From Aurantiochytrium sp. KH105 (taxonomy: Eukaryota; Sar; Bigyra; Thraustochytrida; Thraustochytriidae): 64,000 nucleotides of DNA. Within the stretch, counting starts at the first letter, position 1, and the number at the start of each line of letters is the position of its first letter. The translations under genes were made by a program, and so were the position numbers. Positions 26,890 through 36,698 of the stretch are shown piece after piece. The DNA lies in contig BGKB01000097.1 in NCBI GenBank assembly GCA_003116975.1, positions 186,001 through 250,000 of the forward strand, in the 5' to 3' direction. The notes under the pieces were generated by a model. The model saw only the letters and a list, made by a program, of their open reading frames with translations, was not told the DNA's origin and made no database searches.

Positions 26890-29127
26890 ATGCCGCGGAG
26901 GATGAGGATGAGCATGAGGATGAGAACGCTCACGAGGGTGACGCTGCTCGTGGCGGCGCTGGCGGTCGCGACGACGACGACCACGACGACGACGACGATG
27001 GGGCTGGCCGTGGCGGCGGACGTGGAGGAGGTGCGTGCGACTGCAAGCGCGGTGGACAGCAAGGGCATTCGCGGAAGCAAAAGAGATGTGCAAGAAGAAG
27101 AAGAAGGAGGAGAAGGCCGTGAGCTGAATGGCATGATGGGATGCATGATCTGCTCGACGCCGACGGCACCGCCCACGGACCCGCCCACCAAACCGCCCAC
27201 GGACCCTCCCACGCCGGAAGCGGCCACAGATCCGCCCACGGACCCACCCACGGATCCACCCACGCAAGAACCCGAAGAGAGCCCAACGCCTCCACCCTCG
27301 ACCACCACGGAGGAAGCGCCAACACCAAAGCCAACCAAGAAGCCAACTGTGGCAGCCGCCTCGCCCGTTGCTTCGCCGACCCGCAAGCCCACGCGCAAGC
27401 CCACGCCTCCTCCCGAGACGTTGAGCCCCACCAAGAAACCCACAAAGCCCCCTACGCCCAAGCCCACGCCCAAGCCCACGCCGAATCCTACCCGTAAAAC
27501 AACGCCAGCAGCCGCTCCCGTCGAGGATCTATGTAACAACGGCGTTTGGGACGAAGACAACAACGAGACTGACGTGGATTGCGGCGGTGAGATCTGCGGC
27601 GTGCGCTGCAATGCCACAGAGCGCTGCGTCGCAGCCTCAGACTGTGAGCTCGGTCTCGCGTGTGGATTCGCCACGGGTCAGTCGCGAGGCACCTGCCGAA
27701 GAGACATTGAGGTTTCACTCGACGCTCCCATTTGCGAACCTGGAAGCTCCTGCAGCGCGAGTGGCGACGACTCTAGCAGCTCCGACATTTGCGTCCTCAC
27801 GCAAGAATTCGTCGAAGCGCGCTGTGTCGAAGACCCGACCTCCAAAATTGTCGATGATGACGAGAGCGAGTGCAAGTGGGCCTGGCGCTCCATTCTGGCC
27901 AGCACGCTCCTTGCTCTCTGCCTCGCTTTGAGTGCACTTGCCGGAGAAACGTCTCTCGTCACGCAGTCGCTGGACCTCGGTCAAGTCATTGCAAGTGGCG
28001 CCTTCCTCGTGCTTCCTCTCGCTCCCGAGTGCTACCTGTCCTTTGTGACAACCTTGCGCTGGTGCATGCTTGTCCTGCTCCCGATTCCACACCCGCTCGA
28101 ACAAGATGAAGCCGAAGATGCTGCCAGTGACAGCGTCATCAATGGCACCCGCCGCAGGCTCGACGTCATTGACAACATTACCTCTGGCGAGATGGACTGG
28201 GAGAACCTTGGACTCTCGAGAATGGCGCGCGAAGTCGGCATCGATCGCCGCTATGTTCTTGGCGGCTTTCTCCTCCTCCTCTTTGCTTTAATGCTCGTCT
28301 ATTCGATCGTGCAGATCATTCGCGCTCGCGGAGCGCACTGGCGAACGTGCATCCGCGAGTCTTTTGTGCGCTTGCCCTTCATGCTCTGTTATCCGCTCTT
28401 CACCCTCGCGGCATACACCATTTACCTGGTCTTTGTCGTTGATGCGGTGGGCATCATGGCGCAGCGTGCAGGCCTCGCTTTTCTCGCAGTGCTCGTCTTC
28501 TTCCTTAGCGTTGTGTGGTTCTTTGTCTCCCTTCGCCACACACTTCCCTCGATGCCACCTCGGACCTTTCGTTCGCTCCATGCGGACTGGCGCTTGAAGC
28601 ACCGTCTCTTTTGGATTGCCCGGCTTCTCAGCACCGCCTTCAAGGGTGTCTTTGTGGGCCTCGTAACGCAGCCAGCTCCGATTCAGGCCGTCCTTTTCCT
28701 CGTTGTTGGCGTGCTCTACTGGGTCGCGCTCCTCATCTTCATGCCTTACGAGTTTTCCCTGACCAACCGCATTGCGCTCTTTGCTGCTTTTCTTTACATC
28801 CTCAACACGGCCATCCCTGTCATTTTCGCCATGGAGTCCGTCTCCTTTTCGGAGGATGTCATCGATACTCTTGGCGAGGTGCAGATTTGGCTTAATATTG
28901 CTTCGCTGGTGCTCATGCTCGCCATCATTCTCAGCCAGATCATCGGAAAGCGCCGTCTCAAGAAGCGCGGCGAGCTCGTCAAGGACAGCGACAACCTTTT
29001 GGAAAAGTCTACCTACGAGTCCAACCTTCAGCACCACGAGTCCATTGGTGTTTCCGAGACGCCTGCGGGTTCTTCCGGCAACGCGAACAGTGCCGACCAC
29101 GAGGAGACGCAGCTCATGCTCAACTAA
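26890..29127 (+). CDS. PT-stalked multi-pass membrane protein, TRP/FLC-like
   Basis: The start is ATG 26890, which puts a signal peptide at the N-terminus (LTRVTLLVAALAVA) before a run of nine Thr; 745 residues. Residues about 89-207 are a Pro/Thr stalk built from PPTDPPT and KPTPKPT units, likely O-glycosylated. Then comes a Cys-rich module (CNNGVWDEDNNETDVDCGG, about 217-300) of a type common in extracellular proteins of marine microbes. From about 330 there are roughly eight to nine hydrophobic spans (for example LASTLLALCLALSALAG, YVLGGFLLLLFALMLVYSI, AVLFLVVGVLYWVALLIF). The stretch QPAPIQAVLFLVVGVLYWV resembles fungal TRP/FLC membrane domains, which work in calcium or flavin/lipid handling. 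The C-tail is polar. The TRP/FLC link is tentative; signal peptide, stalk and spans are clear. Confidence 0.65.
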   Translation: MPRRMRMSMRMRTLTRVTLLVAALAVATTTTTTTTTMGLAVAADVEEVRATASAVDSKGIRGSKRDVQEEEEGGEGRELNGMMGCMICSTPTAPPTDPPTKPPTDPPTPEAATDPPTDPPTDPPTQEPEESPTPPPSTTTEEAPTPKPTKKPTVAAASPVASPTRKPTRKPTPPPETLSPTKKPTKPPTPKPTPKPTPNPTRKTTPAAAPVEDLCNNGVWDEDNNETDVDCGGEICGVRCNATERCVAASDCELGLACGFATGQSRGTCRRDIEVSLDAPICEPGSSCSASGDDSSSSDICVLTQEFVEARCVEDPTSKIVDDDESECKWAWRSILASTLLALCLALSALAGETSLVTQSLDLGQVIASGAFLVLPLAPECYLSFVTTLRWCMLVLLPIPHPLEQDEAEDAASDSVINGTRRRLDVIDNITSGEMDWENLGLSRMAREVGIDRRYVLGGFLLLLFALMLVYSIVQIIRARGAHWRTCIRESFVRLPFMLCYPLFTLAAYTIYLVFVVDAVGIMAQRAGLAFLAVLVFFLSVVWFFVSLRHTLPSMPPRTFRSLHADWRLKHRLFWIARLLSTAFKGVFVGLVTQPAPIQAVLFLVVGVLYWVALLIFMPYEFSLTNRIALFAAFLYILNTAIPVIFAMESVSFSEDVIDTLGEVQIWLNIASLVLMLAIILSQIIGKRRLKKRGELVKDSDNLLEKSTYESNLQHHESIGVSETPAGSSGNANSADHEETQLMLN

Positions 29128-29597
29128 AAAAAGATGAATGAAAAAGACCTTTGGCAAGCCCAATACCCACTGAACAACAAACAAACAAACAAACAAACAA
29201 ACAAACAACACTCATTTTCATTTCATTCTTTCACCACAATACTAGGCCTATACCGGGGCTGATCCCACCTTCGCATCGCAATCCAGGGCACCCCGCAAGG
29301 CAGGCATGCAACTCCACTCAACTCGACTCCCGCCCGTTCATGCGTCCGCGAGGCAAGTCCTCTTCGTGCCGGGTGGCACTATCGTGCAAAGTATGATCTG
29401 ACCGTCTTCGCTCCTTTCTCTCTGCGGCTGGCGTGCCTTGGCTGGCTGCGGTTCACGGCTGGCCGTCTGCACATTTTGTGACGTTCGAGCCCCGCCTCGC
29501 CCGCCTCGCCTCGCCTGTAGTATCAGCGGGTATCATAGCTAGCTAGCTCGAGCAGCCGCAGCTGCAGCAGGCAAACCGCAACAGGCGACGCAGAGGC
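29128..29597. other. Intergenic with AAAC microsatellite
   Basis: 3' region of the PT-stalk gene and promoter of the PLAT-phosphatase gene. No ORF supported. Confidence 0.5.
29177..29208. repeat. ACAA tetranucleotide microsatellite
   Basis: About eight ACAA units in tandem, just after the stop of the PT-stalk gene. Confidence 0.9.
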
Positions 29598-31400
29598 ATG
29601 CTTGCGAGGCTGCGAGCGGCCGCGGGCGGCCCCGCGTGCCGCGCGGGCCGCGCGGCCCCTCCCTGGCGGCCGGCGGCGCGCCGCGCTGCGTCGGGACCCG
29701 GTGCGTCGGGACGCGCGGGATGGACTTGGACGATGTCCATGACGACGTCGACGCTGACGCCCATGTCGACGGCGGCGAGACGGCCGCCCTCGGGGACCTC
29801 GAGGCGAAGGGCGCTGAGCGCGAGCGCGCAGGCGGCGGCGTCGCCAGCGACGCCGGCGTCGCGGGAAGAAAGGGCGGCCGCCGCGCAGAGCCAGGCAGTG
29901 CGCAGCTACGAGGTGCGCATCACGACGGGCAATCGTCGCGGGGCGAGCACCACCGCCGCAGTTTACGTTCGCCTCATCGGCAAATACGCCAATACGCAGC
30001 GCATCGAGGTGCCCGGCGAGTTCACGCGCGACACCACCGTCGTTGCCGTGATCAAAACGCCCCACCCCCTCGGCAGAATCCGCATCGTTGAGGTTGGCCA
30101 CGACAATGTTGGCGATCTCGGCGTCGGCTGGTATCTCGAGACCATTGAGCTCATCGAGCTCAAGGACTCTGCCTCGACCCATCGACCCCAAGAGTACAAC
30201 CATCATCAACAACATCGGGCAGCGCATGGCACAATGCCCGCTCATCAAATACCAAACTTGCAAGAAGGAGATGTGGTGAGGACGCTCATGTTTCCTGTGC
30301 GACGGTGGCTCGGCAAATCAGACATTGGCGTGGGCAACTACCCGACCTCAGTGCAGCTACGTGTTGGCATCGCTGATTCCATGACTGATCCAACGAGCTT
30401 CATGCTTCCAGGCGCTCAACTCATCAAAGGAACCAAGGCCGAACCTTTTTTCATCAAGTGCGGAGCAGCTGCTTTTCCGCACCCAGAAAAGGTCCGTGAT
30501 GGGGAACGTGGCGTCGTGAGGCCAGACATTGGTCACGCAGGCGAAGATGCGTACTCGATTGCTACGGTCCGGACCCCTGACCGCAATGCCCTCGAAAAAT
30601 TGGGCAAGCTCAGGGCAGGGTCTCTCGTGAAAAGCAAGCTCCCCACAACCGTCACAATCAGTGTATGTGATGGCGTCTACCAATGGCGAGATAAGGGCAT
30701 TGATGCCGGCGAATGGTCGCGGTATCTCTCGCGCATGCTCTTGTATCAGGGTCAGCATCATGTTCGCGACCCGGACGCACAGGATTCGATCCAGTCCGAG
30801 CGTTGGACGCAGAGCTACAAGGATCTAGGCCTCTTGCCTCCTCTCGTTCCACTCGCGCACCCGTCTGCAATGCTCAAGGCAGCAGAGGAGCGCATTCGAG
30901 AGACAGAACTGCTAGGATCCAGCACGGCGTGCGTTGCCAGTCTGCATGGACTTGACAACATGATGTTTGTCGCCTGTCTAGGCGACTCTGGCGTTCTCGT
31001 GTACCGCAAGAGCATGGGCGTCATCTTTCGAACGCCAGAGCAAGAGCATGCCTTTGGCTACCCTTTCCAGCTCGGCCATCACGACGTCTCAGATCATGCC
31101 AGCGATGCTCTCGTTTCGCATTGCCGCATCACCTCGGGGGACGTTGTCATTGTTGCATCGGATGGTCTCTTTGATAATTTGTTCGAGTCTCAAATCTCCA
31201 AGATCCTCGATAAGCACATGGATACGCGAAACGCACAGCTCTGCGCCACCGAGCTCGCCTCCGAGGCGTATGCCAACTCTGTCAGTGAAAGAATGGAGAC
31301 TCCCTACTCTCAAGCCGCAGGCGAAGAATTTAATTTGGTGTGGTGCGGTGGCAAAAAGGACGACATTAGTGTTGTTGTTGCTTTCATCGTCGACAAGTAG
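29598..31400 (+). CDS. PLAT domain fused to PTC7-like PP2C phosphatase
   Basis: A 600-residue protein from ATG 29598. The first ~95 residues are Ala/Arg/Ser-rich with almost no acids, consistent with a mitochondrial presequence. A PLAT/LH2 beta-sandwich follows at about 103-290 (YEVRITTGNRRGASTTAAVY, RIRIVEVGHDN, GWYLETIEL), a domain that binds lipids or membrane proteins. From about 340 to the end is a PP2C phosphatase of the short PTC7 type: GEDAYSIA, VCDGVYQWRDKGIDAGEWSR, GSSTACVASL, VACLGDSGVLVYR, VIVASDGLFDNLFESQI and GGKKDDISVVVAFIV. These supply the metal-binding Asp residues. PTC7 phosphatases act in mitochondria on coenzyme Q synthesis in yeast and animals. A PLAT domain is not part of the usual PTC7 protein. 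GC-rich DNA over the first 100 codons leaves the exact N-terminus uncertain. Confidence 0.8.
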   Translation: MLARLRAAAGGPACRAGRAAPPWRPAARRAASGPGASGRAGWTWTMSMTTSTLTPMSTAARRPPSGTSRRRALSASAQAAASPATPASREERAAAAQSQAVRSYEVRITTGNRRGASTTAAVYVRLIGKYANTQRIEVPGEFTRDTTVVAVIKTPHPLGRIRIVEVGHDNVGDLGVGWYLETIELIELKDSASTHRPQEYNHHQQHRAAHGTMPAHQIPNLQEGDVVRTLMFPVRRWLGKSDIGVGNYPTSVQLRVGIADSMTDPTSFMLPGAQLIKGTKAEPFFIKCGAAAFPHPEKVRDGERGVVRPDIGHAGEDAYSIATVRTPDRNALEKLGKLRAGSLVKSKLPTTVTISVCDGVYQWRDKGIDAGEWSRYLSRMLLYQGQHHVRDPDAQDSIQSERWTQSYKDLGLLPPLVPLAHPSAMLKAAEERIRETELLGSSTACVASLHGLDNMMFVACLGDSGVLVYRKSMGVIFRTPEQEHAFGYPFQLGHHDVSDHASDALVSHCRITSGDVVIVASDGLFDNLFESQISKILDKHMDTRNAQLCATELASEAYANSVSERMETPYSQAAGEEFNLVWCGGKKDDISVVVAFIVDK

Positions 31401-31808
31401 TCGATGATGCTGGGTCCGTCCATGCCGCGTGAGCGAGTCTCTGCAATTCTGCTCCGTAGCGAGCGGGATTGCTCCGGATTGTACTGCGGCGCTCGTTGCT
31501 AAAATCGATTGCAACAACGTCTGCCCGTCAGCTAAATGCCATACTCGTTGCCCAGGAAAAGCGAATTGAGTAATCTAAGAGCATATTGGCTCGCGTCAAC
31601 TCTGCTTGCCGGCTCTATTGTCAAGTAAATGCTGGGCCAAGGATCGCAAATTTGAAGCAAAGAGAACCAACGAGCCAAGGGGGGAAATGTGCTTTGCGAA
31701 ATCTGACGAATCACCGCGAATAAAATTCCATGTATAAAGATACTTTGCACTGAATTGCAGGCGTTACTTGTTCTTTTTCGTCACGTTGCGTTGTCATCGT
31801 CATCAAAG
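31401..31808. other. Convergent intergenic region
   Basis: 3' ends of the PLAT-phosphatase and IQ-protein genes. AATAAA occurs near 31721. No ORF supported. Confidence 0.45.
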
Positions 31809-34800
31809 TCACGTCTTGCGACGTGTCTTGCATCGGAGAACATAGGCGGCCTTGAGTTGGGCAGAAGGTGCCATGAGGGAGCCAATCGGAGGCAAACGCA
31901 CGCTTTCCTCGCGAATCTTATCGTCATCGTCTTCGTTATGACTAGCAGGGTCGCCTTTACGTCTACTTCGCCGACGGGATCTTGGGAGCTGCTGGGCAGC
32001 CCCAAGGCGGAGTCGCGAACGTTCTCTGCCTTTTACAATCGAGGCTTTGTCTCCTGGCATTGTGCCCCCCGCCACAGCTGCTACGGATCCTCGTCCGTTT
32101 GTGACAGTCTCACCAGCCGCGAAAGCCATGGCAAGCTCCATAAAATGTTCCTGGAATTGAGGTCGAGCGCGGAGCCGTGTCCTGCAACCTCGCCACCACG
32201 CTTGCACGGAGATGGCAGCTTTCTTGGTGCGTCGATAGCGCTTTCTCCAAATGCGACCTCGTATCCTCGCTTGCAAAAGGACTTCGGGTCGCCTTTGACG
32301 CCGAAGTTTGGCAAAATAGCCCCGAACACATCGTTGAATGGTGCTTGCAGCCTGTCTCTCAAGAAAACATCGCTCAAGAAACGCAAGCCGCGCACGCTCA
32401 GCACGCGTCTGCTGGACGCGACGGTCGATGAGTCGTCGAAGCAAAAACGCGCGGCGCTGACGCTGGATTCGCATCGCCGAAGCAATCTTAAGAGCACGCA
32501 TCTCCTCGTGATAAAACACCCACGACCGCCAGCAGGAGAAGACGAGTCCGCGTAGTCGTCGCGTGCACATTTCGCGCACGCCACGCCTTTGCGTACTTGT
32601 GAGATGCCACGTTGAAAATGCTGTCGAGAGTCGAAGCTGCCGGATGCGCGCCAAAACGCGGGCCCGGAGAGCAGCAGCCCCGCGCTGCTGTCTTCGCAGT
32701 CGCGCCACAATTTTCCGGTCTCGACGAGCTCGCACAATTTTCTGTAGCATCTTTGCTGCAGCCTGCCGCTCGCGGTTCGAGGCTACTGCGCCTTCGTGAA
32801 GCAAACGCAAGTAACGCTGTCTTGCGCGCTGCTTGCCATGCGCGACCCCGCAGCACAAAATTGCGCATCGCCTCCATTGGCTGCCTATCTGCGAATACTT
32901 TGCGTGCAGCTGAATTGCGCGCACTGCATGATCTTCTTCGCCCTCGAAACGACTCGTTGCGAGGGCTTCATCAGCCGCGAGCTGCGCGAGTCGAGGTCGG
33001 CCAAAGGCAAACGCTGCCCGTCCCAAGGCATCAAGCTCTGTAAATTCCAGGACACCGCCGCGATCCATGGCAATCTCGAGGGCCGTCACAGCAAAGCCGA
33101 GGGCTCCTCGGCTCGCAAAGCGTACGCCTGCAAGTGCCCAGGGCTTTGCATCTTCCCACCACACGGACGAGGTGAGCCATTGTGTTTTGACACTCGGGTC
33201 GGCTTTGACCGCAGCGCGAAAAGCCGCATCGCGCGATTCCCGAGCCATCTCCGCGTCAGGGTCTGTAAAACACATTGCCACAGCAAAAAGATATTCTGCC
33301 TCGCGCGCGCAGTGTGGCTCGCGCTGAACAATGTTTTGCTCGAGAAGCTGGTACAAGACGTGACGAGCTCGCGCCGCATGATCCGCACAAAGCTCTAAAC
33401 CGGCGAGATTTTCTACAATTGGCCATGGAAGAGCCGCCAAAAGCCCGTCTTGTTCCCCAGAGGTCTCATCAGACTTTGCGATACTGTGGTCTCGCTTGGG
33501 TTCTTTGGATTCGCCACGAGACCTTTTCTTTCCTCGCCGTGGTTTATCTCCCTTCTTTCGTTGCGCCTTTACCTTTGACATTGTGGGGGCATTGATTGAT
33601 GTAGGCTGAACCATTGTAGACCTCGAGGTGGTTTTCCCCTGTCGTTGCGACTTGGACCTTTTCAAGCGGAGATCGGGCTTGGTATCTTCGATTTCTGCAG
33701 CGCATTCCGGAATTTTATCTTGACGTGCAAAGTCGGGATGATCGCAACCCAAGTCGTTTGCAAAAGCGACAAAACTTCGCAGCTGCGCGCGCGCAGCCCG
33801 GCGATTTCCTGACGCAAGAAGTATTTTCGTAGCCGTGCTAAATTGACGAGGCGTCCAATCGGACCAGGGTCGACCAATCAGCAAAACAGCTTTGACCGCG
33901 CGCAGAGCGCGCTGCAGGTATGACTTGCCTGCGAGGCCACCCTCTTCGTAGAACTCCCAATTGATGCAAGCAATCGAAAGCTGAGCTGCAAAATCATCCA
34001 ACGGCGCCCCCTCGAGAATGGCAAGCATACGCGCATGGTCTGGACGATGTTTGGCGTCTTGGCCACAGCGTGACGCAACGCCTTCATCGAGGACTTTTGC
34101 AATCTGTGCGTACTGCTTCTCTCGAGGCAAAACTTCAATTACGCTGCATAGTGCCGCCTCGAGACGGGCCTTGCGCGCTTTTTCCACGCGCCTAAGATGC
34201 GCCTCAAATTCTTCACCTTCTTCCGGTGCCCACGTCACTTGACCGGGTAAAAGTTCATGTGCGAAAAAGCACTGTTGCAACTCTACATCTGCGTGCAAGA
34301 TCCAGCCCTCCATCGCCGTGCCGTACCGTAGAGCGTCTCTGAATCTTCGTTCGTTGCGAGCCCGAAATCTGCGAACTTGCCTTTGCATAAGAATCACCGC
34401 GCGCATTTTCAGAAATCCTTTGACCTTTTCTGCGTGAAGTCGCTCCATGGGGTCCACGGGTGCTCTGCTTTCGCAACCGGAAAAATCGCCGCGAATTCCG
34501 CCAGGGAGTATGTATGAGGCCAAACGCCAAACATCGTCCCCAAAAATAACAATGTTTCCCAGGCGAAGGTCATGATAATAGCAAAGTTTTTTCGGTCCAA
34601 GAAACTCACTCGTGTATTCATTTGGGCCAGTTCTATGAAAGCGAATCGTGTGTCCGGCAAAACTCGCCGGTGGGACAGCTTGATCGTTTTCAATGCCGCC
34701 CAGGCAAACCCTGTATGTTGTGCGCGTCTGTGCTACGGAATGCTGCAAACGAAGGCGGTTCGCGTATGCCTTCGATGCAGGAGCGAGCTTATTTTCTCGC

Positions 34801-36281
34801 TCCAACCATTGTTCTCCTGCTACTGCGGCGCCGATCGGCAAGCCCGTCGCCTCATCACGACGAGGTCTGAGGGGAAGCCAGAGTTTCTCTGTGCCCGCAT
34901 GACGACGTTTGAGCCGAGTCATATCATAGAAAGAAACACCTAAGACCCCATGCTCCGCATGAGAAACAAGGATTTCGAGAACGGGTGGCACGTTTCCGCT
35001 CTGAGACTTGAAGACTGCGCTCGGTCCTCGCAATGTCTCGAGGCCGAGACGAAATTCGACGCGAAGATCGGTCCACGTCGAGCGATGTTTCGTGGTGTCT
35101 TTGGAAGCGATCATGATATCCTCGACCTCGTAGAGATCGACCTCGTAGCTTTGACGCAAATGTGCGTCGAGTCGCTCCGTGACGCGAACCAGAGCCCTCT
35201 GTCGTTTTCCGAGACAGAGTTGTTCCCACTCGACTAATTTCTCTGCCATTTCTTCGTGACGGCGTACACTCTCGGCTTGTAACATGCTAGCTCGCTCTGA
35301 GGCCTCGCGCTGCTGCTCGTCGATACGTTTCCACGCCTCTCGGTATTGAGACGCGCTCCAAGCGTCTTCGTTTGACATGTTTTCGCTTTCAACGATTGCA
35401 ATTGCCACTTCGCGTCGGAAAACCTCGTCTGCGTATTGACTCTCCACGTCTTCTCGAGCAAGCGCAAGTATGCACTCGACTTCTCGTTGTCGCCATATTC
35501 GGATTGTTTCGCCCGTACTTTCCTCGTTGCGCATCATGAAAAGCTCCTTGGTCTCATGTAGTACTGATTCACTTTTTTCGCATTCAGTATCGCCCATTTC
35601 TGTAATTCTCTCCTTGTCCTCCTCGTCTTTTTCGATAACGTCCTCTTGAACACTTTCCAAACAATCTCGGTGTTGACTGTCATGTTGCTCATGTTGAGTC
35701 AAGTCTTGGTTTGACGAATTCTGCTCGATCTCTGTTGTGGTATTGGCAACGTGAGCAACCGACTCGCTTGAGACCGCGGGCCTCTTTGAGAGGTTTATCT
35801 TCTTTGTCCCCCTTTTTCCAGTTGTAGACTTCCTAAGTTTTTTTCTCTTGGGTTTCATATCTTTCGTTTTGGTCCTTTGCTCGTCATCACGAACGTGCAA
35901 AGCGCCTGAAACATAAGCTGACAGTTTTGAAGCGGCGGTCTCGAAGTAAGACTCGGCATCTCGTGAACGAGCATCTTCCTTTTCCATCTTTCGTGACTCC
36001 ATTGCCTCTGCTCGAGCTCGAAAGCTTCGCACAATTTCGCGTGCTTCTTGGCGTTGCGAGGCAAGAACCTGCTGAGTACTTTCAATCGTTTCGCGCCAGA
36101 ACTCCAGACATTGGCCCTGAGAAGTGCTCGCATCAGTGCATTCCGAGAGTTTTGCACCTACTTGACCTAGCGCTTCTCGTCGCGTATTGGCCTCGAGCCT
36201 CGCGAGTCGCCGCACAGCCTTCCTGTGCAGTTTCTTTTGCCGCGGAAGGCCCGCCGTCAGCAAAAGCATCGGTGACGGCAT
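31809..36281 (-). CDS. Large IQ-motif/coiled-coil protein
   Basis: The start is ATG 36281 (MPSPMLLLTAG); the ORF opens at a TTG five codons upstream. The product has 1490 residues. The N-terminal third is charged coiled coil and acidic linkers. A central globular part (about 430-640) includes TIRFHRTGPNEYTSEFLGPK and LRLGNIVIFGDDVWRLASYI. Short IQ-like helices occur near 660 (ILMQRQVRRFRARNERRF). Helical repeats (about 750-1170) resemble TPR-like solenoids. The C-terminal ~300 residues carry several IQ-type units (MLQKIVRARRDRKIVARLRR, IQRCVRGYFAKLRRQR, ISVQAWWRGCRTRLR) that would bind calmodulin or myosin-light-chain-like proteins. It is not assignable to a named family. A cytoskeletal or ciliary scaffold is a reasonable guess only. 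Confidence 0.65.
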   Translation of the reverse strand: MPSPMLLLTAGLPRQKKLHRKAVRRLARLEANTRREALGQVGAKLSECTDASTSQGQCLEFWRETIESTQQVLASQRQEAREIVRSFRARAEAMESRKMEKEDARSRDAESYFETAASKLSAYVSGALHVRDDEQRTKTKDMKPKRKKLRKSTTGKRGTKKINLSKRPAVSSESVAHVANTTTEIEQNSSNQDLTQHEQHDSQHRDCLESVQEDVIEKDEEDKERITEMGDTECEKSESVLHETKELFMMRNEESTGETIRIWRQREVECILALAREDVESQYADEVFRREVAIAIVESENMSNEDAWSASQYREAWKRIDEQQREASERASMLQAESVRRHEEMAEKLVEWEQLCLGKRQRALVRVTERLDAHLRQSYEVDLYEVEDIMIASKDTTKHRSTWTDLRVEFRLGLETLRGPSAVFKSQSGNVPPVLEILVSHAEHGVLGVSFYDMTRLKRRHAGTEKLWLPLRPRRDEATGLPIGAAVAGEQWLERENKLAPASKAYANRLRLQHSVAQTRTTYRVCLGGIENDQAVPPASFAGHTIRFHRTGPNEYTSEFLGPKKLCYYHDLRLGNIVIFGDDVWRLASYILPGGIRGDFSGCESRAPVDPMERLHAEKVKGFLKMRAVILMQRQVRRFRARNERRFRDALRYGTAMEGWILHADVELQQCFFAHELLPGQVTWAPEEGEEFEAHLRRVEKARKARLEAALCSVIEVLPREKQYAQIAKVLDEGVASRCGQDAKHRPDHARMLAILEGAPLDDFAAQLSIACINWEFYEEGGLAGKSYLQRALRAVKAVLLIGRPWSDWTPRQFSTATKILLASGNRRAARAQLRSFVAFANDLGCDHPDFARQDKIPECAAEIEDTKPDLRLKRSKSQRQGKTTSRSTMVQPTSINAPTMSKVKAQRKKGDKPRRGKKRSRGESKEPKRDHSIAKSDETSGEQDGLLAALPWPIVENLAGLELCADHAARARHVLYQLLEQNIVQREPHCAREAEYLFAVAMCFTDPDAEMARESRDAAFRAAVKADPSVKTQWLTSSVWWEDAKPWALAGVRFASRGALGFAVTALEIAMDRGGVLEFTELDALGRAAFAFGRPRLAQLAADEALATSRFEGEEDHAVRAIQLHAKYSQIGSQWRRCAILCCGVAHGKQRARQRYLRLLHEGAVASNRERQAAAKMLQKIVRARRDRKIVARLRRQQRGAAALRARVLARIRQLRLSTAFSTWHLTSTQRRGVREMCTRRLRGLVFSCWRSWVFYHEEMRALKIASAMRIQRQRRAFLLRRLIDRRVQQTRAERARLAFLERCFLERQAASTIQRCVRGYFAKLRRQRRPEVLLQARIRGRIWRKRYRRTKKAAISVQAWWRGCRTRLRARPQFQEHFMELAMAFAAGETVTNGRGSVAAVAGGTMPGDKASIVKGRERSRLRLGAAQQLPRSRRRSRRKGDPASHNEDDDDKIREESVRLPPIGSLMAPSAQLKAAYVLRCKTRRKT

Positions 36282-36698
36282 GAGCTGAGCGAGCAAAGGC
36301 TCGCCCCCCTTGGCCGGGGCCTTTTGCTAGCGTGACGAGGCCAAAGACGTGTCAAGGTCTTTGTATCAGCACAAAGTATATGCAGGTTCGTGCCGTCCGT
36401 CTTACCTTCTCGCGCGCCTTCTGCTACGAGCTCACTTTCTTGCTTCATCTACGTCCGCGCCGCCATCTGTGCACTGTGGGAGGTGTGTACTTGGGCCTAT
36501 CTCGACGACTTGCTTGCACCGCCAAAAAGCAAGGGAAATCAAGGAGAGAAGAGAAGACAGGAACAACGCGCGATTAAACTTTGTTTTGTCACACAAATAC
36601 CTAGTTGTACAGATGCCGGCGACGCTGCTGCTGCCGCCGCTGCCGCTGCTGGCTGCTGCTGCTGCTGCTATATGTCCTTTCAAAAGAGGGGGCCAAGA
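36282..36698. other. Intergenic
   Basis: Separates two minus-strand genes. It has a CTG/GCC-type run near 36618-36670. No ORF supported. Confidence 0.4.
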
